Part shown: positions 24,980-33,450 of the stretch, piece by piece
Layout: every line of letters starts with the position of its first letter
Position numbering within the stretch: position 1 is the stretch's first letter
Virus record (IMG/VR): IMGVR_UViG_3300045996_001508
Coordinates: 1 to 41,021 of that record
Source: a virus
Direction: 5' to 3' (one strand)
DNA length: 41,021 nucleotides
The notes under the pieces: model-generated
Told to the model about the DNA's origin: nothing
Seen by the model: the letters and a program-made list of their open reading frames with translations, nothing else
The model's database searches: none
Translations under genes and position numbers: made by a program

Positions 24980-25297
24980 CTATTCCTCTGGCTTGGCCTC
25001 GGCCGGGACTTCCTCGGCCTTGGTCCTGATGTCCACGATAGGATTGCGGACGTGAAGCTTCGCGACCGAGCTTGTGGACGTAATTTCCAGCTCGACCTTG
25101 ACGACGCGCTTGATCAGCTCGCCGGTCTCGGCGTTCAATACCCTCATATTGAAGGCATTGTCACCCTGAATTAGAACTTCCACCTCTTCCCCACCCCTTT
25201 CCCGATCCCAGAACAAGATGTGGTGGGGCTCATACGTCCCCACCACCCCTGGGATTTTCTCTGGAGAAGGGATACCTCCCTTATGCGTAGGAGGCAA
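24980..25297 (-). CDS. Small protein after tail tube, hypothetical
   Basis: A 105-residue beta-rich protein (EEVEVLIQGDN, FNMRVLNAETGELIKRVVKVELEIT) with a Glu-rich tail. Start uncertain: TTG at 25297 overlaps the tail-tube gene by 17 bases and lacks a clear SD; GTG codons at 25246/25243 would give an 87-88 residue protein beginning before TYEPHHILFW. AAGGGAGG lies between these options without a canonical start at the right distance. It sits between tail tube and G, where many siphophages have a small protein of unknown job. Confidence 0.6.
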   Translation of the reverse strand: MPPTHKGGIPSPEKIPGVVGTYEPHHILFWDRERGGEEVEVLIQGDNAFNMRVLNAETGELIKRVVKVELEITSTSSVAKLHVRNPIVDIRTKAEEVPAEAKPEE

Positions 25298-26228
25298 TGT
25301 CGTTAATCAGGGTCACCGTCATCATGCGAGCTGGGGACTCAGCCTTGGAGCCGATTAGATCGAGCACCAGCTCGATGGCACCGGCACCAGCAGGAGGCGA
25401 ACCAGTTGTCGCAATCTCGGCCTGCTCAAGCTTGAACGACAGCTTCTGTGACGCCGACTTCTCGAACCCAACCTCCAGGGCGAAGGTTGTCTGGTCAAGC
25501 GCAAGCTGAACCAAGGTATTGTCGGCGAACCGAGCGGTCAGCTGGCCGCGGGACTCAGTCGAGCCAGGAGCCGTGTCACCAACAGCGCCTGCGCCGCCGA
25601 CGTAACGGATCTTGTCGAGCTGATTGCGGAACGGCATCCGCGCGCGCACGATCTTGCCGAGGGCAGTACCATTAAGGTTGATGTAGTTCTCGAACTGCGA
25701 GAACCGCACAACCGAGATCGAGGTCGGCGTGCCAGCGCTCGAAGAGCTGGACGGGGTCTGAGCGCCGTACGATAGGTCGAAGGTCATCTGGAGCTGGCCA
25801 TTAGGCGCCAGCTCAAGATCGAAGCCGTCTCCGGTCACGTCCTTATTGAGGAAGTACCGAGGCGTCGGAAGATCCGGGTGCTGTTGCTCGACGGAGTACA
25901 GGTCGGTGGCGAGACCGCCCGAACGCCACTCATGGGTATACGGTCCTGAGCCGGTCGTGATCGGCGCACCGAAGATCATCGAGAGCCAGTAGCCGATAGC
26001 CCGAAGATCGACGGGGAGCACGGCCTGACCGGTCGTCTCCGAAACGTCACGCGATGGTCTGGCCGGATCACGGCCCTGACCAATGAGGTCGTTCGGAAGG
26101 AAGGTCTGCTGCTGACCCATCCGCAAGGAGACGGCAGGAATCAGGATGTAGTTGCCGGTAGCCGCAACGCCTGCAGTGGTCTGCTTCTTCAGGGCGATGC
26201 GGGTATTGGCGCCAGAGGCGACTGCCAT
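25281..26228 (-). CDS. Major tail tube protein, lambda V position
   Basis: A 315-residue beta-rich protein. N-terminus AVASGANTRIALKKQTTAGV..., then FLPNDLIGQGRDPARPSRDVSETTGQAVLPVDLRAIGYWLSMIFG, a pattern common in phage tail tube proteins. The middle (LELAPNGQLQMTFDLSYGAQ) and C-terminus (LSFKLEQAEIATTG..., VTLINDIASYA) are strand-rich. The map position (after the terminator, before the G/T chaperones) and size match tail-tube subunits that stack as hexamers around the tape measure. A Ser-rich stretch (SSSSS) near residue 160 is likely a loop. Confidence 0.8.
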   Translation of the reverse strand: MAVASGANTRIALKKQTTAGVAATGNYILIPAVSLRMGQQQTFLPNDLIGQGRDPARPSRDVSETTGQAVLPVDLRAIGYWLSMIFGAPITTGSGPYTHEWRSGGLATDLYSVEQQHPDLPTPRYFLNKDVTGDGFDLELAPNGQLQMTFDLSYGAQTPSSSSSAGTPTSISVVRFSQFENYINLNGTALGKIVRARMPFRNQLDKIRYVGGAGAVGDTAPGSTESRGQLTARFADNTLVQLALDQTTFALEVGFEKSASQKLSFKLEQAEIATTGSPPAGAGAIELVLDLIGSKAESPARMMTVTLINDIASYA

Positions 26229-26295
26229 GATTAGGGCTCCAATAGCCAGTTGCAGGGTTGCGAGAGTGATGTACTGCTAGCACGATCCATGGCAA

Positions 26296-26730
26296 CTAGC
26301 CTACAGGGGACTCGCTCTGGTAATGGACAGTGATCGGGATACGGCCATACCCAACGGGAGCCGCTCCCATCACATCTTCCTGGTCCACGGAGTATGGACC
26401 CACCAGAACGATAGTTGCCAGACCACCAAGATTGCTTCTGTGGATTGAATCCCGTAGTGTTTCTGCGAGACTATCTACTTCGGCAACTCGATCTATTCCG
26501 TCTGCGTCCTTGATGTATAGTTCAAGCTCAAGCTCTTCAGAGAACTCGTAATGCTCTAATCCAATCGTCTCAGATTCTACAGTAGGTCTATCCGGAGTTA
26601 GAAGAACGGCATACGATCCACCCTCCTCTAGGAATTGAGTCGAGGGCTCGTTCAGAAAGACCTGTGGAGCCATAGCAGCATCGATGTCGGCTACGAGAGC
26701 CCGATAGATCTGCTGCCTGAGCGTCGTCAT
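26296..26730 (-). CDS. Tail terminator, lambda U-like
   Basis: A 144-residue protein. It has helix RQQIYRALVADIDAAM, strand-rich middle (FSEELELELYIKDAD, LAETLRDSIH), then LATIVLVGPYSVDQEDVMG and GRIPITVHYQ, a mixed alpha-beta plan typical of U-like tail terminators, which end tube growth and join the tail to the head. Start ATG overlaps the stop of the Z-like gene by four bases. The family is inferred from size, fold pattern and place rather than a strict motif. Confidence 0.65.
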   Translation of the reverse strand: MTTLRQQIYRALVADIDAAMAPQVFLNEPSTQFLEEGGSYAVLLTPDRPTVESETIGLEHYEFSEELELELYIKDADGIDRVAEVDSLAETLRDSIHRSNLGGLATIVLVGPYSVDQEDVMGAAPVGYGRIPITVHYQSESPVG

Positions 26731-27476
26731 CGAGTTAGCCTCGCAGTCAGAAGTCCATCCAAGACCTGGATGCCCATCGTGGCTGCAGCATTGAAGTCAA
26801 GCAGCTTGGGCAGCTTCACCTGGGCCGCCAGATAGTACATGGGAACGACGCCCGTGCGTAGGATCCTCTTCACACGAGGCCGGCGCCGGCTGCCGAGCGA
26901 TATATGCGACGCTCCGGATACCACCGCCTTCAGCGACTTAGCGTTGCTGGCCCCGCGGACGTCCTCAGGGCTGACCTTCACCATCCAGAGCTTGTCGCCA
27001 GCTCGATCCGCCTCGGCGACGAACGACATGCCGACCTGGGCCAGAGCGACCATGTCGCTCGGCTTCAGCTTCACCTGCTGGTAGGGATCGGGATCGCCCT
27101 TCGACCGAGCCGATCTGCCTCGGCCTCCCGGGAGGTTGAACTGCGTCGGGATGCAGAGGTACTTGCTGCCGCGAGCACGAATGATGGGGCCGTGGTCGAA
27201 GGCGGCGGCTACGAGGCCTTCGGTCGACCAGATGCTCGATGCCGCATTCAGCGACGGCTGCCCTGGAGGGTAGGTCCTCGATCTCCACGAGCGCGTAAAG
27301 CCGCCGGCCCTCGGGAAGTTGTTCCTGGTCTGCTCCTCCATGAGCTTGCGGACCACGTCGCCCGCATCCTTCACGCATTCCTTCACGATGTACTCCATGC
27401 GCTTGACTTCTTCCTGCATCATGAACATGCAGTTTCCGTCAGTGCGAGCATCGATCTTGAAGAGAATGGGAGCCAT
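26727..27476 (-). CDS. Minor tail/head-tail joining protein, lambda Z position (DUF6441-like)
   Basis: A 249-residue protein with long helix (MMQEEVKRMEYIVKECVKDAG...LMEEQTRNNFPRAGGF), then TRSWRSRTYPP, and an IRARGSKYLCIPTQFNLPG segment that fits the DUF6441/HK97-gp10 style phage neck proteins. Position corresponds to lambda Z, which readies tails for joining to heads. ATG at 27476 overlaps the upstream TAA (TAATG); an ORF extending to 27497 is not needed. Many basic residues in the C-terminal half (SRRRPRVKRILR). Confidence 0.7.
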   Translation of the reverse strand: MAPILFKIDARTDGNCMFMMQEEVKRMEYIVKECVKDAGDVVRKLMEEQTRNNFPRAGGFTRSWRSRTYPPGQPSLNAASSIWSTEGLVAAAFDHGPIIRARGSKYLCIPTQFNLPGGRGRSARSKGDPDPYQQVKLKPSDMVALAQVGMSFVAEADRAGDKLWMVKVSPEDVRGASNAKSLKAVVSGASHISLGSRRRPRVKRILRTGVVPMYYLAAQVKLPKLLDFNAAATMGIQVLDGLLTARLTR

Positions 27477-27781
27477 TACTGGAACTCGATGACCCACTCC
27501 AAGCGTCTTGGACCTCGATCCAAGGTCTTGATCTTGTAAACTTCTGTTCCTACCGTGAAGGTGTCCGAAATCTTGAGGTCGGGCACCTCAGAAACACGGA
27601 CGCGACCCATCGCGGTCGAGATGCGGATCCGCGATCTACCGAGAGTAACTTCCTCGTCCGGCAGGCCGATTTTGAGACGCACGGAAACAGGCGTTCCCGT
27701 ACCACGAGCACGATAGAGCGCGTTGATGGTCGTATTTTCGTCGGCGTAGCGGGTGTCGACGGCGTCCTGGAAGACTGTCAT
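27476..27781 (-). CDS. Head-tail connector, lambda FII position
   Basis: A 101-residue beta-rich protein: helix at start (FQDAVDTRYADENTTINALYRAR), strands VSVRLKIG, RIRISTAMGRVRVS, DTFTVGTEVYKIKTL, and the close RRLEWVIEFQ. This size and strand plan matches FII-type head-tail attachment proteins, which cap the filled head and meet the tail. The preceding region (27804-27840) carries a stable hairpin. Confidence 0.6.
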   Translation of the reverse strand: MTVFQDAVDTRYADENTTINALYRARGTGTPVSVRLKIGLPDEEVTLGRSRIRISTAMGRVRVSEVPDLKISDTFTVGTEVYKIKTLDRGPRRLEWVIEFQ

Positions 27782-27803
27782 CGAGCGCCCGCCTCGCAGA
27801 TGG

Positions 27804-27840
27804 CTCCCCGCCCGGCAAGCCGGGCCTGACAGGCGGGGAG
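27804..27840. terminator. GC-rich hairpin between FI- and FII-position genes
   Basis: CTCCCCGCC (27804-27812) pairs perfectly with GGCGGGGAG (27832-27840), with an inner CGGC-AA-GCCG helix in the loop. No T-run follows on either strand, so it may be a weak terminator, a processing site or an mRNA stabiliser that separates expression of capsid genes from connector and tail genes. Confidence 0.5.
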
Positions 27841-27844
27841 ATGG

Positions 27845-28297
27845 TTACTTGCGGGCTGGACCAACCGTCTCGACGGCCGGGCCACCCTTGCGGCCGGGCT
27901 CCGAAAGACGGGGCTCGCCCTCGTGACCGCGAGCGGGGACCGAAGGCGGCTTCAGGAAGCCGGTGTCACCCTGCTGCCCCTCGGTATCCAGCTCGTCCTC
28001 GACCTGACGCTCGGCATCATCATCCGGCCAGTCGCTGCGCGCCTCGCGGGCCAAGCGCTCGCGAACCTTCGCGAGTTCCTTGATCGCCTTGGCGTCCGCG
28101 GGAAAGGCGCTGCCGCCGTCGATCAGGCGCACAGCCTGCTCGTCGTCGACCTCGATAGCCTTCGCGTTCTCGAACTGACCAGCAGGCTTCGCGACAACCT
28201 TGTGACGGACGGAGACAACCTTCTCCTTGCCGTCATTCGGATCGCGTGTCTTGACTTGCTCGCCCTCGACAACCGTGCCCAACACTAGGACCTTCAT
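27845..28297 (-). CDS. Head completion protein, lambda FI position
   Basis: A 150-residue protein. The first half (VLVLGTVVEGEQVKTRD..., AKAIEVDDEQAVRLIDGGSAFPAD) is beta-rich; the second (KELAKVRERLAREAR then DDDAERQVEDELDTEG) is charged and helical; the tail is Pro/Gly rich. A clear AAGGAG lies before the ATG at 28297. It is located directly after the major capsid gene, as FI is in lambda. FI helps the terminase-prohead meeting; such function here is only positional. Confidence 0.55.
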   Translation of the reverse strand: MKVLVLGTVVEGEQVKTRDPNDGKEKVVSVRHKVVAKPAGQFENAKAIEVDDEQAVRLIDGGSAFPADAKAIKELAKVRERLAREARSDWPDDDAERQVEDELDTEGQQGDTGFLKPPSVPARGHEGEPRLSEPGRKGGPAVETVGPARK

Positions 28298-28333
28298 GAC
28301 TTTCTCCTTGACCCTACCAGATGCGCTTATAGA

Positions 28334-29383
28334 TCAGCGAACGGTAGCGGCAAAGCTGCCATTCGGGCGGAAGGGAACGACGAGAGGAGCGCTCTGCATC
28401 AGAATGAAGCGGACGCTGGGATCCTCTTCCTCCCACGACTTCACGAAGTACCGGGTCGGCGTAAAGCCGGCCTTGTGGTCCTTGATGTAGCCGTAGCAGC
28501 GCGTGCCCTGGAGGCGGCCCGGCGAGCCCATGATCACGGTGTAGTCCGGGATCATCTTCTGCTCGACGCCGCTCTCATCCTGGTAGGTGTTCTGGTAGGT
28601 CCAGAAACGGAACTCGCCGAGAACACCGCGCGGGATGACCACGGCCTCCTCGTTCGGCTGGTAGCCCGCGTAGGGCTCCTGCGGAATCGATGGGCCGCCG
28701 CCGCGCTGCGCCTGCGCCGTCAGGAGCGCCTGCACCTTAGGATCGACCTCGAAGAGGCTCCAGGCCAGAGGATCCATGACCACGTTGGTCAAGGCGCCAC
28801 CGCCGTTCGACATGCCGGTCGCGAGCCACGTCTTGAGGTTGTCGAGCGGGCTAACGCCGGACTCGCCCCAGCGCGCGGTCGTCAGAAGCGTGACGGTGTG
28901 GCCGGCCGCACGGCCGAAGTTGACGACCTTGGTCGGATAGCCCTCACCGGTGACGGTGATCTGGCCGAGGCGCACCGCCTGCGACGCCATCCACTCCTCT
29001 CTGCGGGTCAGCATCTCCAGTTGGTCCTGCAGATTGGCGACCACGGCCTCGCGCATGCGGGCCTCGGGCGACAGATTGCCGCCGATCGGCTCGCCGGGAC
29101 GTCTCTTCTGCAACATTGTTGCCTCGAAGACACGCTTGTCCTTGACATACGCCGGCCGGAACGAGTGGGTCTTGTAGCCGGGCATGTCAACGACCTGTCC
29201 CTCTCGCAGAGGCGAGACGAACGGGGCGAGACGACGCTTCTTCGCGACGTTATCGAAGTAGATCTCCTCCGACGTCGCGGGCAGGACGTCAGGGAAGAAC
29301 ATGTCCAGCAGGAAGCTGGACGGTGTTTGCCGGTCCTCAAGGACGCGATTGAGCGTCTGGACCGAGAAGATATCGATTGCCAT
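28334..29383 (-). CDS. E: Major capsid protein, lambda E-like
   Basis: A 349-residue capsid protein of the lambda gpE family (341 residues in lambda). It has DIFSVQTLNRVLEDRQTPSSFLLDMFF at the N-terminus, EEIYFDNVAKKRRLAPFVSPLREGQ, and a mid region MLTRREEWMASQAVRLGQI, all family-typical. Its C-terminal half includes GYIKDHKAGFTPTRYFVKSW. HK97-fold subunits build the icosahedral head. It follows the decoration protein gene by 14 bases and is likely the most abundant product of the late operon. GAGGAG lies 10 bases before ATG. Confidence 0.93.
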   Translation of the reverse strand: MAIDIFSVQTLNRVLEDRQTPSSFLLDMFFPDVLPATSEEIYFDNVAKKRRLAPFVSPLREGQVVDMPGYKTHSFRPAYVKDKRVFEATMLQKRRPGEPIGGNLSPEARMREAVVANLQDQLEMLTRREEWMASQAVRLGQITVTGEGYPTKVVNFGRAAGHTVTLLTTARWGESGVSPLDNLKTWLATGMSNGGGALTNVVMDPLAWSLFEVDPKVQALLTAQAQRGGGPSIPQEPYAGYQPNEEAVVIPRGVLGEFRFWTYQNTYQDESGVEQKMIPDYTVIMGSPGRLQGTRCYGYIKDHKAGFTPTRYFVKSWEEEDPSVRFILMQSAPLVVPFRPNGSFAATVR

Positions 29384-29397
29384 CGGTCAAACGCTCC

Positions 29398-29793
29398 TCA
29401 GGTCGCCGGGATGTTCTTCCGGAGATTGATGTTCACGTCACGCAGCACCGGCCGGACGGTGGCGATCGTGTGACCGGCTCCGAGGACGAGCGCGTTCTCG
29501 TTGAACGTGCCTGCCTCGTAGACCACCACCTCGATGTCACCCGCGGTGGCATCGGAGTCATGGGCCAGGATGGCGACCGGGGTCTGCGAGCCATCGCCCG
29601 CGGCCGAGGCCGACATTTTGTACTTGCCCGAGGCGGTAATCAGTCCCAGGACAGTGCCGCGCGTACGAACCTCGCCCGAGAGAAGGGTAACCTTCCGCTC
29701 GAAGGGGTCCTGATCACCCGCGAACAGGTTGTCCTGCGGGGTCCATGTGTCGGTTGTGAAGCCGGACGCATGCGGAAAAATGTAGTCAGGCAT
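29398..29793 (-). CDS. D: Head decoration protein, lambda D-like
   Basis: A 131-residue protein of the HDPD/gpD family. It has VTLLSGEVRTRGTVLGLITASGKYKMS and PVAILAHDSDATAGDIEVVVYEAGTFNENALVLG, the pattern of gpD trimers that bind capsid three-folds after expansion. Lambda D is 110 residues; the extra N-terminal part (YIFPHASGFTTDTWTPQDN) is common in this family. Adjacent to the protease/scaffold gene, with three bases between stop and start. Confidence 0.9.
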   Translation of the reverse strand: MPDYIFPHASGFTTDTWTPQDNLFAGDQDPFERKVTLLSGEVRTRGTVLGLITASGKYKMSASAAGDGSQTPVAILAHDSDATAGDIEVVVYEAGTFNENALVLGAGHTIATVRPVLRDVNINLRKNIPAT

Positions 29794-29796
29794 GGG

Positions 29797-30351
29797 TTAC
29801 TCCCGTCCCTCGATCTTGCGGAGGTCCTTCAGGAGGGAGCCCAGCTCGTCCTCCTCTCCAGACACCTCGCCCGCACCCAGCTGTGGGTTCGGCATGCCCC
29901 GAAGGGCGGCGAGATGTGCCTGCTCGGCGGCCGGTGGCTCCTGCACCTCCTTGGCACCCGCGGCCAGGACAGGAAGAGCGGCATCGACCGACATGTCGGT
30001 CTTGAAGGCGAGATGGCGGGCCAGGGATGGCCGGTCCTTGGCCTCATCGCTGTCGAGGATGGCCGACAGACGGGCACGCTCAGCCACGGCACCATCCTTG
30101 AATCCGCTCGCGGTCGCCGCATCCACGGCCGACTGGAGCTGGGCCTTGCCCTCGGTCACACCCTCGCTGCGGGCGCGGTCGAGGTCTGCCTGAGTGAATG
30201 TCACGATGGCGGCTCCTTCGAGGCGGCCCATTGAGTTGTCGAGAAAGACGTGGTCTGGCGCAGGCCCTAGGATGACATGCCCCATAACATGACCACGTCC
30301 CTGACCGTTAGTCAATCCGGCTCCTGCGTTGCCGGCATTGGGACCTGTCAT
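29797..30351 (-). CDS. Possible internal scaffold protein, Nu3-like
   Basis: An in-frame ATG at 30351 (Met306 of the protease, MTGPNAGNAG) has GGGAG eight bases upstream. It would yield 184 residues containing only the linker and helical scaffold. Lambda Nu3 is made in just this way from within C. Evidence is the Shine-Dalgarno, the domain boundary and the precedent; expression is not shown. Confidence 0.45.
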   Translation of the reverse strand: MTGPNAGNAGAGLTNGQGRGHVMGHVILGPAPDHVFLDNSMGRLEGAAIVTFTQADLDRARSEGVTEGKAQLQSAVDAATASGFKDGAVAERARLSAILDSDEAKDRPSLARHLAFKTDMSVDAALPVLAAGAKEVQEPPAAEQAHLAALRGMPNPQLGAGEVSGEEDELGSLLKDLRKIEGRE

Positions 30352-31266
30352 CCCAACTACTCCCATGCTGCGGCTGCCGCCGCCGTTGATGTACTCGCGA
30401 AACTCGGTAACTGCTTCCCGAGGATCCATTACTGCGTCAACAAGGCCCATCTTCTGAGCATCTTGACCTGAGAATGTAGCTCCCTCCAGAGAACGTACTG
30501 CCTCAGGCTTCAGATTCCTATTGGCGCAAGTTAGATCGACGAAGCTTGCAAACAAACCCTCAAGTCGAGCATCGATGTTCCTGGTCGCTTCTTCACTCAA
30601 AGAGCCAAACGGATTGCCCTCGGCCTTCCGCGCACCCTTCTGGAAGATAGTGACCTTGTGCCCCTTGTGTGTCAGCTCGCCGCTTCGGTCAACATGAATG
30701 CCGAGAACTCCGATGGACCCGACATCACCCTGACTTGAAGTAATGACACGATCAGACGCAGAAGCAAGTGCATAAGCGGCCGAAGCAGCTTGTGGACTTG
30801 CTATGCTCCACATCGGCTTGGTGCCACGCAGGCTGGAAATGAAGCGAGCTGCTTCAAGACAACCCGCGCTCTCTCCCCCGGAGCTGTCCACGTCGTAAAG
30901 CAAGCCCTTCACCGAGGGGTCCGCCATCGCCTGACGGGTAGCCTCCTCGATGGCATTATATCCTACGGCTCCCGAGCGCGGGCGCAGAGAGGCACTCCGT
31001 CTCATAAGGGAGCCCTGGATAGGAATAACGGCCATGCCGTCGCGGGTCACTTCGTACTCGCGGCTCTCGCGCTCGAAGTCCTGTGCCACGCCGGCCAGCA
31101 TGCCGACATCCAGATCGACACCTTCCATGGTCACGTCAGGCACAGAGATGCTTTCGATGCCCAGGCGGTCAGCCAGAACGCCCAGGATGCAGGCAGCAGC
31201 CCAGGGCTCAGCAAGCAGTGGCTGGCTGAAGATCCTGGCGGCCAGGGCAGCGTAGAGCCCGTTCAT
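29797..31266 (-). CDS. C: S49 capsid maturation protease with C-terminal scaffold, lambda C-like
   Basis: A 489-residue protein. The S49/ClpP-like domain runs to about residue 285: IPIQGSL, LLYDVDSSGG, and SPQAASAAYALAS with candidate nucleophile Ser162, then GDVGSIGVL and HKVTIFQKGARKAEGNPF with a candidate catalytic Lys near 214. The remainder contains a Gly-rich linker and a helical, Ala/Arg/Glu-rich scaffold (QADLDRARSEGVTEGKAQLQ...). In lambda C cleaves portal and itself, and Nu3 is the same frame read from an internal start; the same layout is visible here. Located between portal and decoration genes. Confidence 0.9.
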   Translation of the reverse strand: MNGLYAALAARIFSQPLLAEPWAAACILGVLADRLGIESISVPDVTMEGVDLDVGMLAGVAQDFERESREYEVTRDGMAVIPIQGSLMRRSASLRPRSGAVGYNAIEEATRQAMADPSVKGLLYDVDSSGGESAGCLEAARFISSLRGTKPMWSIASPQAASAAYALASASDRVITSSQGDVGSIGVLGIHVDRSGELTHKGHKVTIFQKGARKAEGNPFGSLSEEATRNIDARLEGLFASFVDLTCANRNLKPEAVRSLEGATFSGQDAQKMGLVDAVMDPREAVTEFREYINGGGSRSMGVVGMTGPNAGNAGAGLTNGQGRGHVMGHVILGPAPDHVFLDNSMGRLEGAAIVTFTQADLDRARSEGVTEGKAQLQSAVDAATASGFKDGAVAERARLSAILDSDEAKDRPSLARHLAFKTDMSVDAALPVLAAGAKEVQEPPAAEQAHLAALRGMPNPQLGAGEVSGEEDELGSLLKDLRKIEGRE

Positions 31267-31268
31267 TG

Positions 31269-32882
31269 CTATTCCTCTTCCTCGTCTGGCTTCTCGCCTG
31301 CAGCCTCAGCGTCTTCACGCTTCTGCTCGCGCTCCTGGACCTGTGAATCGATCTGCTTCTGTTGCAGTTCAAGCTTGGCCTTCTCGGCCGGATCGATTGG
31401 AACTTCGTCTAGGCCAGCCGCCTTGCGAACATTGCGCGTGAACAGCTCTTCTTCAACCTGCTGCTCAATGACAGCACGCCAGTCCTGGCCCTGCTCGGCG
31501 CATTCGCGGGCGAGTGTAGAAATACCGGCATCCCTCTTCGCCTTCGACGCCTGCGCCTCCTTGAGAGGGTCGATCCACCCTCTGCCGTCAGGAATCCATT
31601 CGCACTGCGTCCACGCGTACTGGTTCTCGAAGAACCCTGGAGCCTTGATCTCTCCACGGGCGACGGCCTCCTCGAACCAAAGGACATAGACAGGATCGCA
31701 CCAGTAGGTGATCAAAGTGTCGCGGCGGCAAGAGAAGTAGCGCCATGCTTCCAGGAGAGCCGCTCTCGCCGACGAATAGTTTGTCTTCGAGAAGTCCTTC
31801 ATCAGCAATTCAAGCGGCAAACCGATTGAGGTCCCGATGTGCCTCTGAATATGCTCTACGAATGGGCCAAAATTCGCATTCGGACGCGATGGCGTAAAGC
31901 TGTTGAACTTATCGCCAGGGAAGAGGGGAATGATCGTACCGGAACGAAGCTGAACGCGACTGCCATATTCCTTCTTGGCAGTCATGTACTCGTTCATGTC
32001 CTCGCCGAAGTAGCCCATGATCTGCTCCATGGGCAGACCGCTTTCGACCACACCAGCGACCAGGGCATTCACGACCGCGGCCTGAACCTCGGCTCCTTCG
32101 TACTTGTCCATCATGCGGAAGATCGGCATGACCGAAGTCAGACCGGGCTTGCCCCGGTTCTGGCCCGTACGGCCCATGTCGTGGATATGAAGCACGCTAG
32201 GACGGCCCCAAGGAGTCCTGGCCGGGATCGCCTCCCAGTCCTCCCTGTTGTAGCTGCCGGTGAAGCCGTCCCCTACCTCCCGGGGGTGAGCCTTCCGGAT
32301 GTGATAGCGAACAGGCTCTCCATACTGATTGATCTCGATCCCGGCCCGCATGGTAGCGCTGTCGCGCTCGCCGATGGGCGTGCTCAGTCGGTCAGGGTCG
32401 ATGAGCTGGATTGCCGTCGCATACTTGGTACCCCTCCCTTCCAGGAAGAGAGGAACTGCCACAGCTTCGCCCGATATGAACTGAGTTCTACAGACGAGTT
32501 GTGTCTGGCCATGGAAGTTGAGCTTCCGGTCTGCTGAGTACTCGAAAGATTCCGCCCAAGTCTTCCACTTGGACTCAATCTCGATAGCAAACTCTCCAGC
32601 CCATTCTTTACTTTTGCCAAGGGCTCTCCAGTCCGGTCTGGCATTCAGAACGAAGCCAGTACCTACGATATTGTCAACCAACGTCTGGATAGCGCCGGCA
32701 GCAACACCATGATTGCGGCTCAAATCCCTGGAGCGGGCAATCAGTCCAGGCAGCTCGTCGATAAGCTCGGCGTCGGCCGACTGGATGCCCGGCAACCAGG
32801 ACTGCAGCTCGCGCGCCTGGGTCGAGGCGCCACGATGCGCGGTCTCGTAGTCGACCGGCGAAGTGCCCGAGACCATCGTCAT
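31269..32882 (-). CDS. B: Portal protein, lambda B-like
   Basis: A 537-residue portal of the lambda gpB family (533 in lambda). It carries GAIQTLVDNIVGTGFVLNARPDW, FSADRK-like segment, FIEEGE-like TQFISGEAVAVPLF, IQLIDPDRLSTPIGE, HIRKAHPRE, VLHIHDMGRTGQNRGKPGLTSVMPIFRMM, and LPLELLMKDFSKTNYSSARAALLEAWR, all family hallmarks. The C-terminal 100 residues are charged (AELKLQQKQID..., EREQKREDAE). Dodecamer at one capsid vertex that passes DNA and binds the terminase. Directly abuts gpW (stop then start). Confidence 0.94.
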   Translation of the reverse strand: MTMVSGTSPVDYETAHRGASTQARELQSWLPGIQSADAELIDELPGLIARSRDLSRNHGVAAGAIQTLVDNIVGTGFVLNARPDWRALGKSKEWAGEFAIEIESKWKTWAESFEYSADRKLNFHGQTQLVCRTQFISGEAVAVPLFLEGRGTKYATAIQLIDPDRLSTPIGERDSATMRAGIEINQYGEPVRYHIRKAHPREVGDGFTGSYNREDWEAIPARTPWGRPSVLHIHDMGRTGQNRGKPGLTSVMPIFRMMDKYEGAEVQAAVVNALVAGVVESGLPMEQIMGYFGEDMNEYMTAKKEYGSRVQLRSGTIIPLFPGDKFNSFTPSRPNANFGPFVEHIQRHIGTSIGLPLELLMKDFSKTNYSSARAALLEAWRYFSCRRDTLITYWCDPVYVLWFEEAVARGEIKAPGFFENQYAWTQCEWIPDGRGWIDPLKEAQASKAKRDAGISTLARECAEQGQDWRAVIEQQVEEELFTRNVRKAAGLDEVPIDPAEKAKLELQQKQIDSQVQEREQKREDAEAAGEKPDEEEE

Positions 32883-33122
32883 CTAGAAGGACACCAGGAT
32901 CGGCCGGCGCACGGCTCCCGAAATCGAGCCGCCCTGAGCAGCGGCAATCTGGCTCTCCAGGGTGCTGATGTAGAAGGCCAGATCCTTCGCCTGGGCGAGC
33001 TGATAGACGACAGTGCTGCCATCCGCCTCTCGAACCGTCTGGGCCTGGGAGCCGCTGATGATCCGATGGTAGGCGCTTCTAGCCTGCGCTAGATAGCCTT
33101 CCAGTTCCTGTAGTGTGGCCAT
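32883..33122 (-). CDS. W: gpW-like head-tail joining protein
   Basis: A 79-residue protein with the gpW fold layout: two helices (LQELEGYLAQARSAYHRIISGSQ; QLAQAKDLAFYISTLESQIAAAQ) with a strand pair between (AQTVREADGSTVVY). Lambda W is 68 residues. It binds the portal after DNA packing. The order W-portal-protease is conserved. It overlaps the previous hypothetical gene by 44 bases. Confidence 0.88.
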   Translation of the reverse strand: MATLQELEGYLAQARSAYHRIISGSQAQTVREADGSTVVYQLAQAKDLAFYISTLESQIAAAQGGSISGAVRRPILVSF

Positions 33123-33378
33123 GATCTAGTCGGTGCTCTGCCTCATAGAGGGCGGAATACAGAAAGCTGGCGCTTACACCAGGGACCTGTGTCTCTCCCA
33201 GCTCGATACACGAGGCTTCGAGCGGGTTCAACCAGTCTAAGTTAAATTGTGGCCCGTAGTTCCTGGTTCTCAAGTGCGTGATCTCTCTAGCTCCCCTTTC
33301 CGTCTCATGGTGAGCCAGGATCGTGACGTTCTTCGATCTGCCAATGAGCAGCCAGTTCTTCATCGTCAACTTAATCAT
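33079..33378 (-). CDS. Hypothetical protein before gpW
   Basis: A 99-residue protein with a beta-rich start (MKNWLLIGRSKNVTILAHH) and an Arg/His mix; no family is recognised. The 44-base overlap with gpW is long for this operon. ATG at 33378 has AAAGG touching it; a TTG at 33402 is the longer option and ATG at 33363 the shorter. It is the first gene of the leftward capsid operon after the plus-strand cassette, so its mRNA start is probably close by. Confidence 0.5.
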   Translation of the reverse strand: MIKLTMKNWLLIGRSKNVTILAHHETERGAREITHLRTRNYGPQFNLDWLNPLEASCIELGETQVPGVSASFLYSALYEAEHRLDHGHTTGTGRLSSAG

Positions 33379-33419
33379 CCTTTGAGAATGGAGGAAATGC
33401 AAACCATTCGCGTTTCTCC

Positions 33420-33448
33420 TTGACGAGTGCAGAACGAGAGACTAGGTC
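33420..33448 (+). promoter_or_regulatory. Candidate promoter for the rightward cassette
   Basis: TTGACG (33420-33425), a spacer of 17 bases, then TAGGTC (33443-33448). The -35 box matches the bacterial sigma70 consensus at five of six; the -10 is weak, as is usual in alphaproteobacteria. It stands in the gap between divergent genes and just before a long hairpin. Confidence 0.45.
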
Positions 33449-33450
33449 TC

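Noticed and set aside
28475-29473. 332-codon plus-strand frame opposite the major capsid gene
   Set aside because: Shadow of a highly expressed conserved gene; His/Arg/Gly-rich and unlike any protein family.
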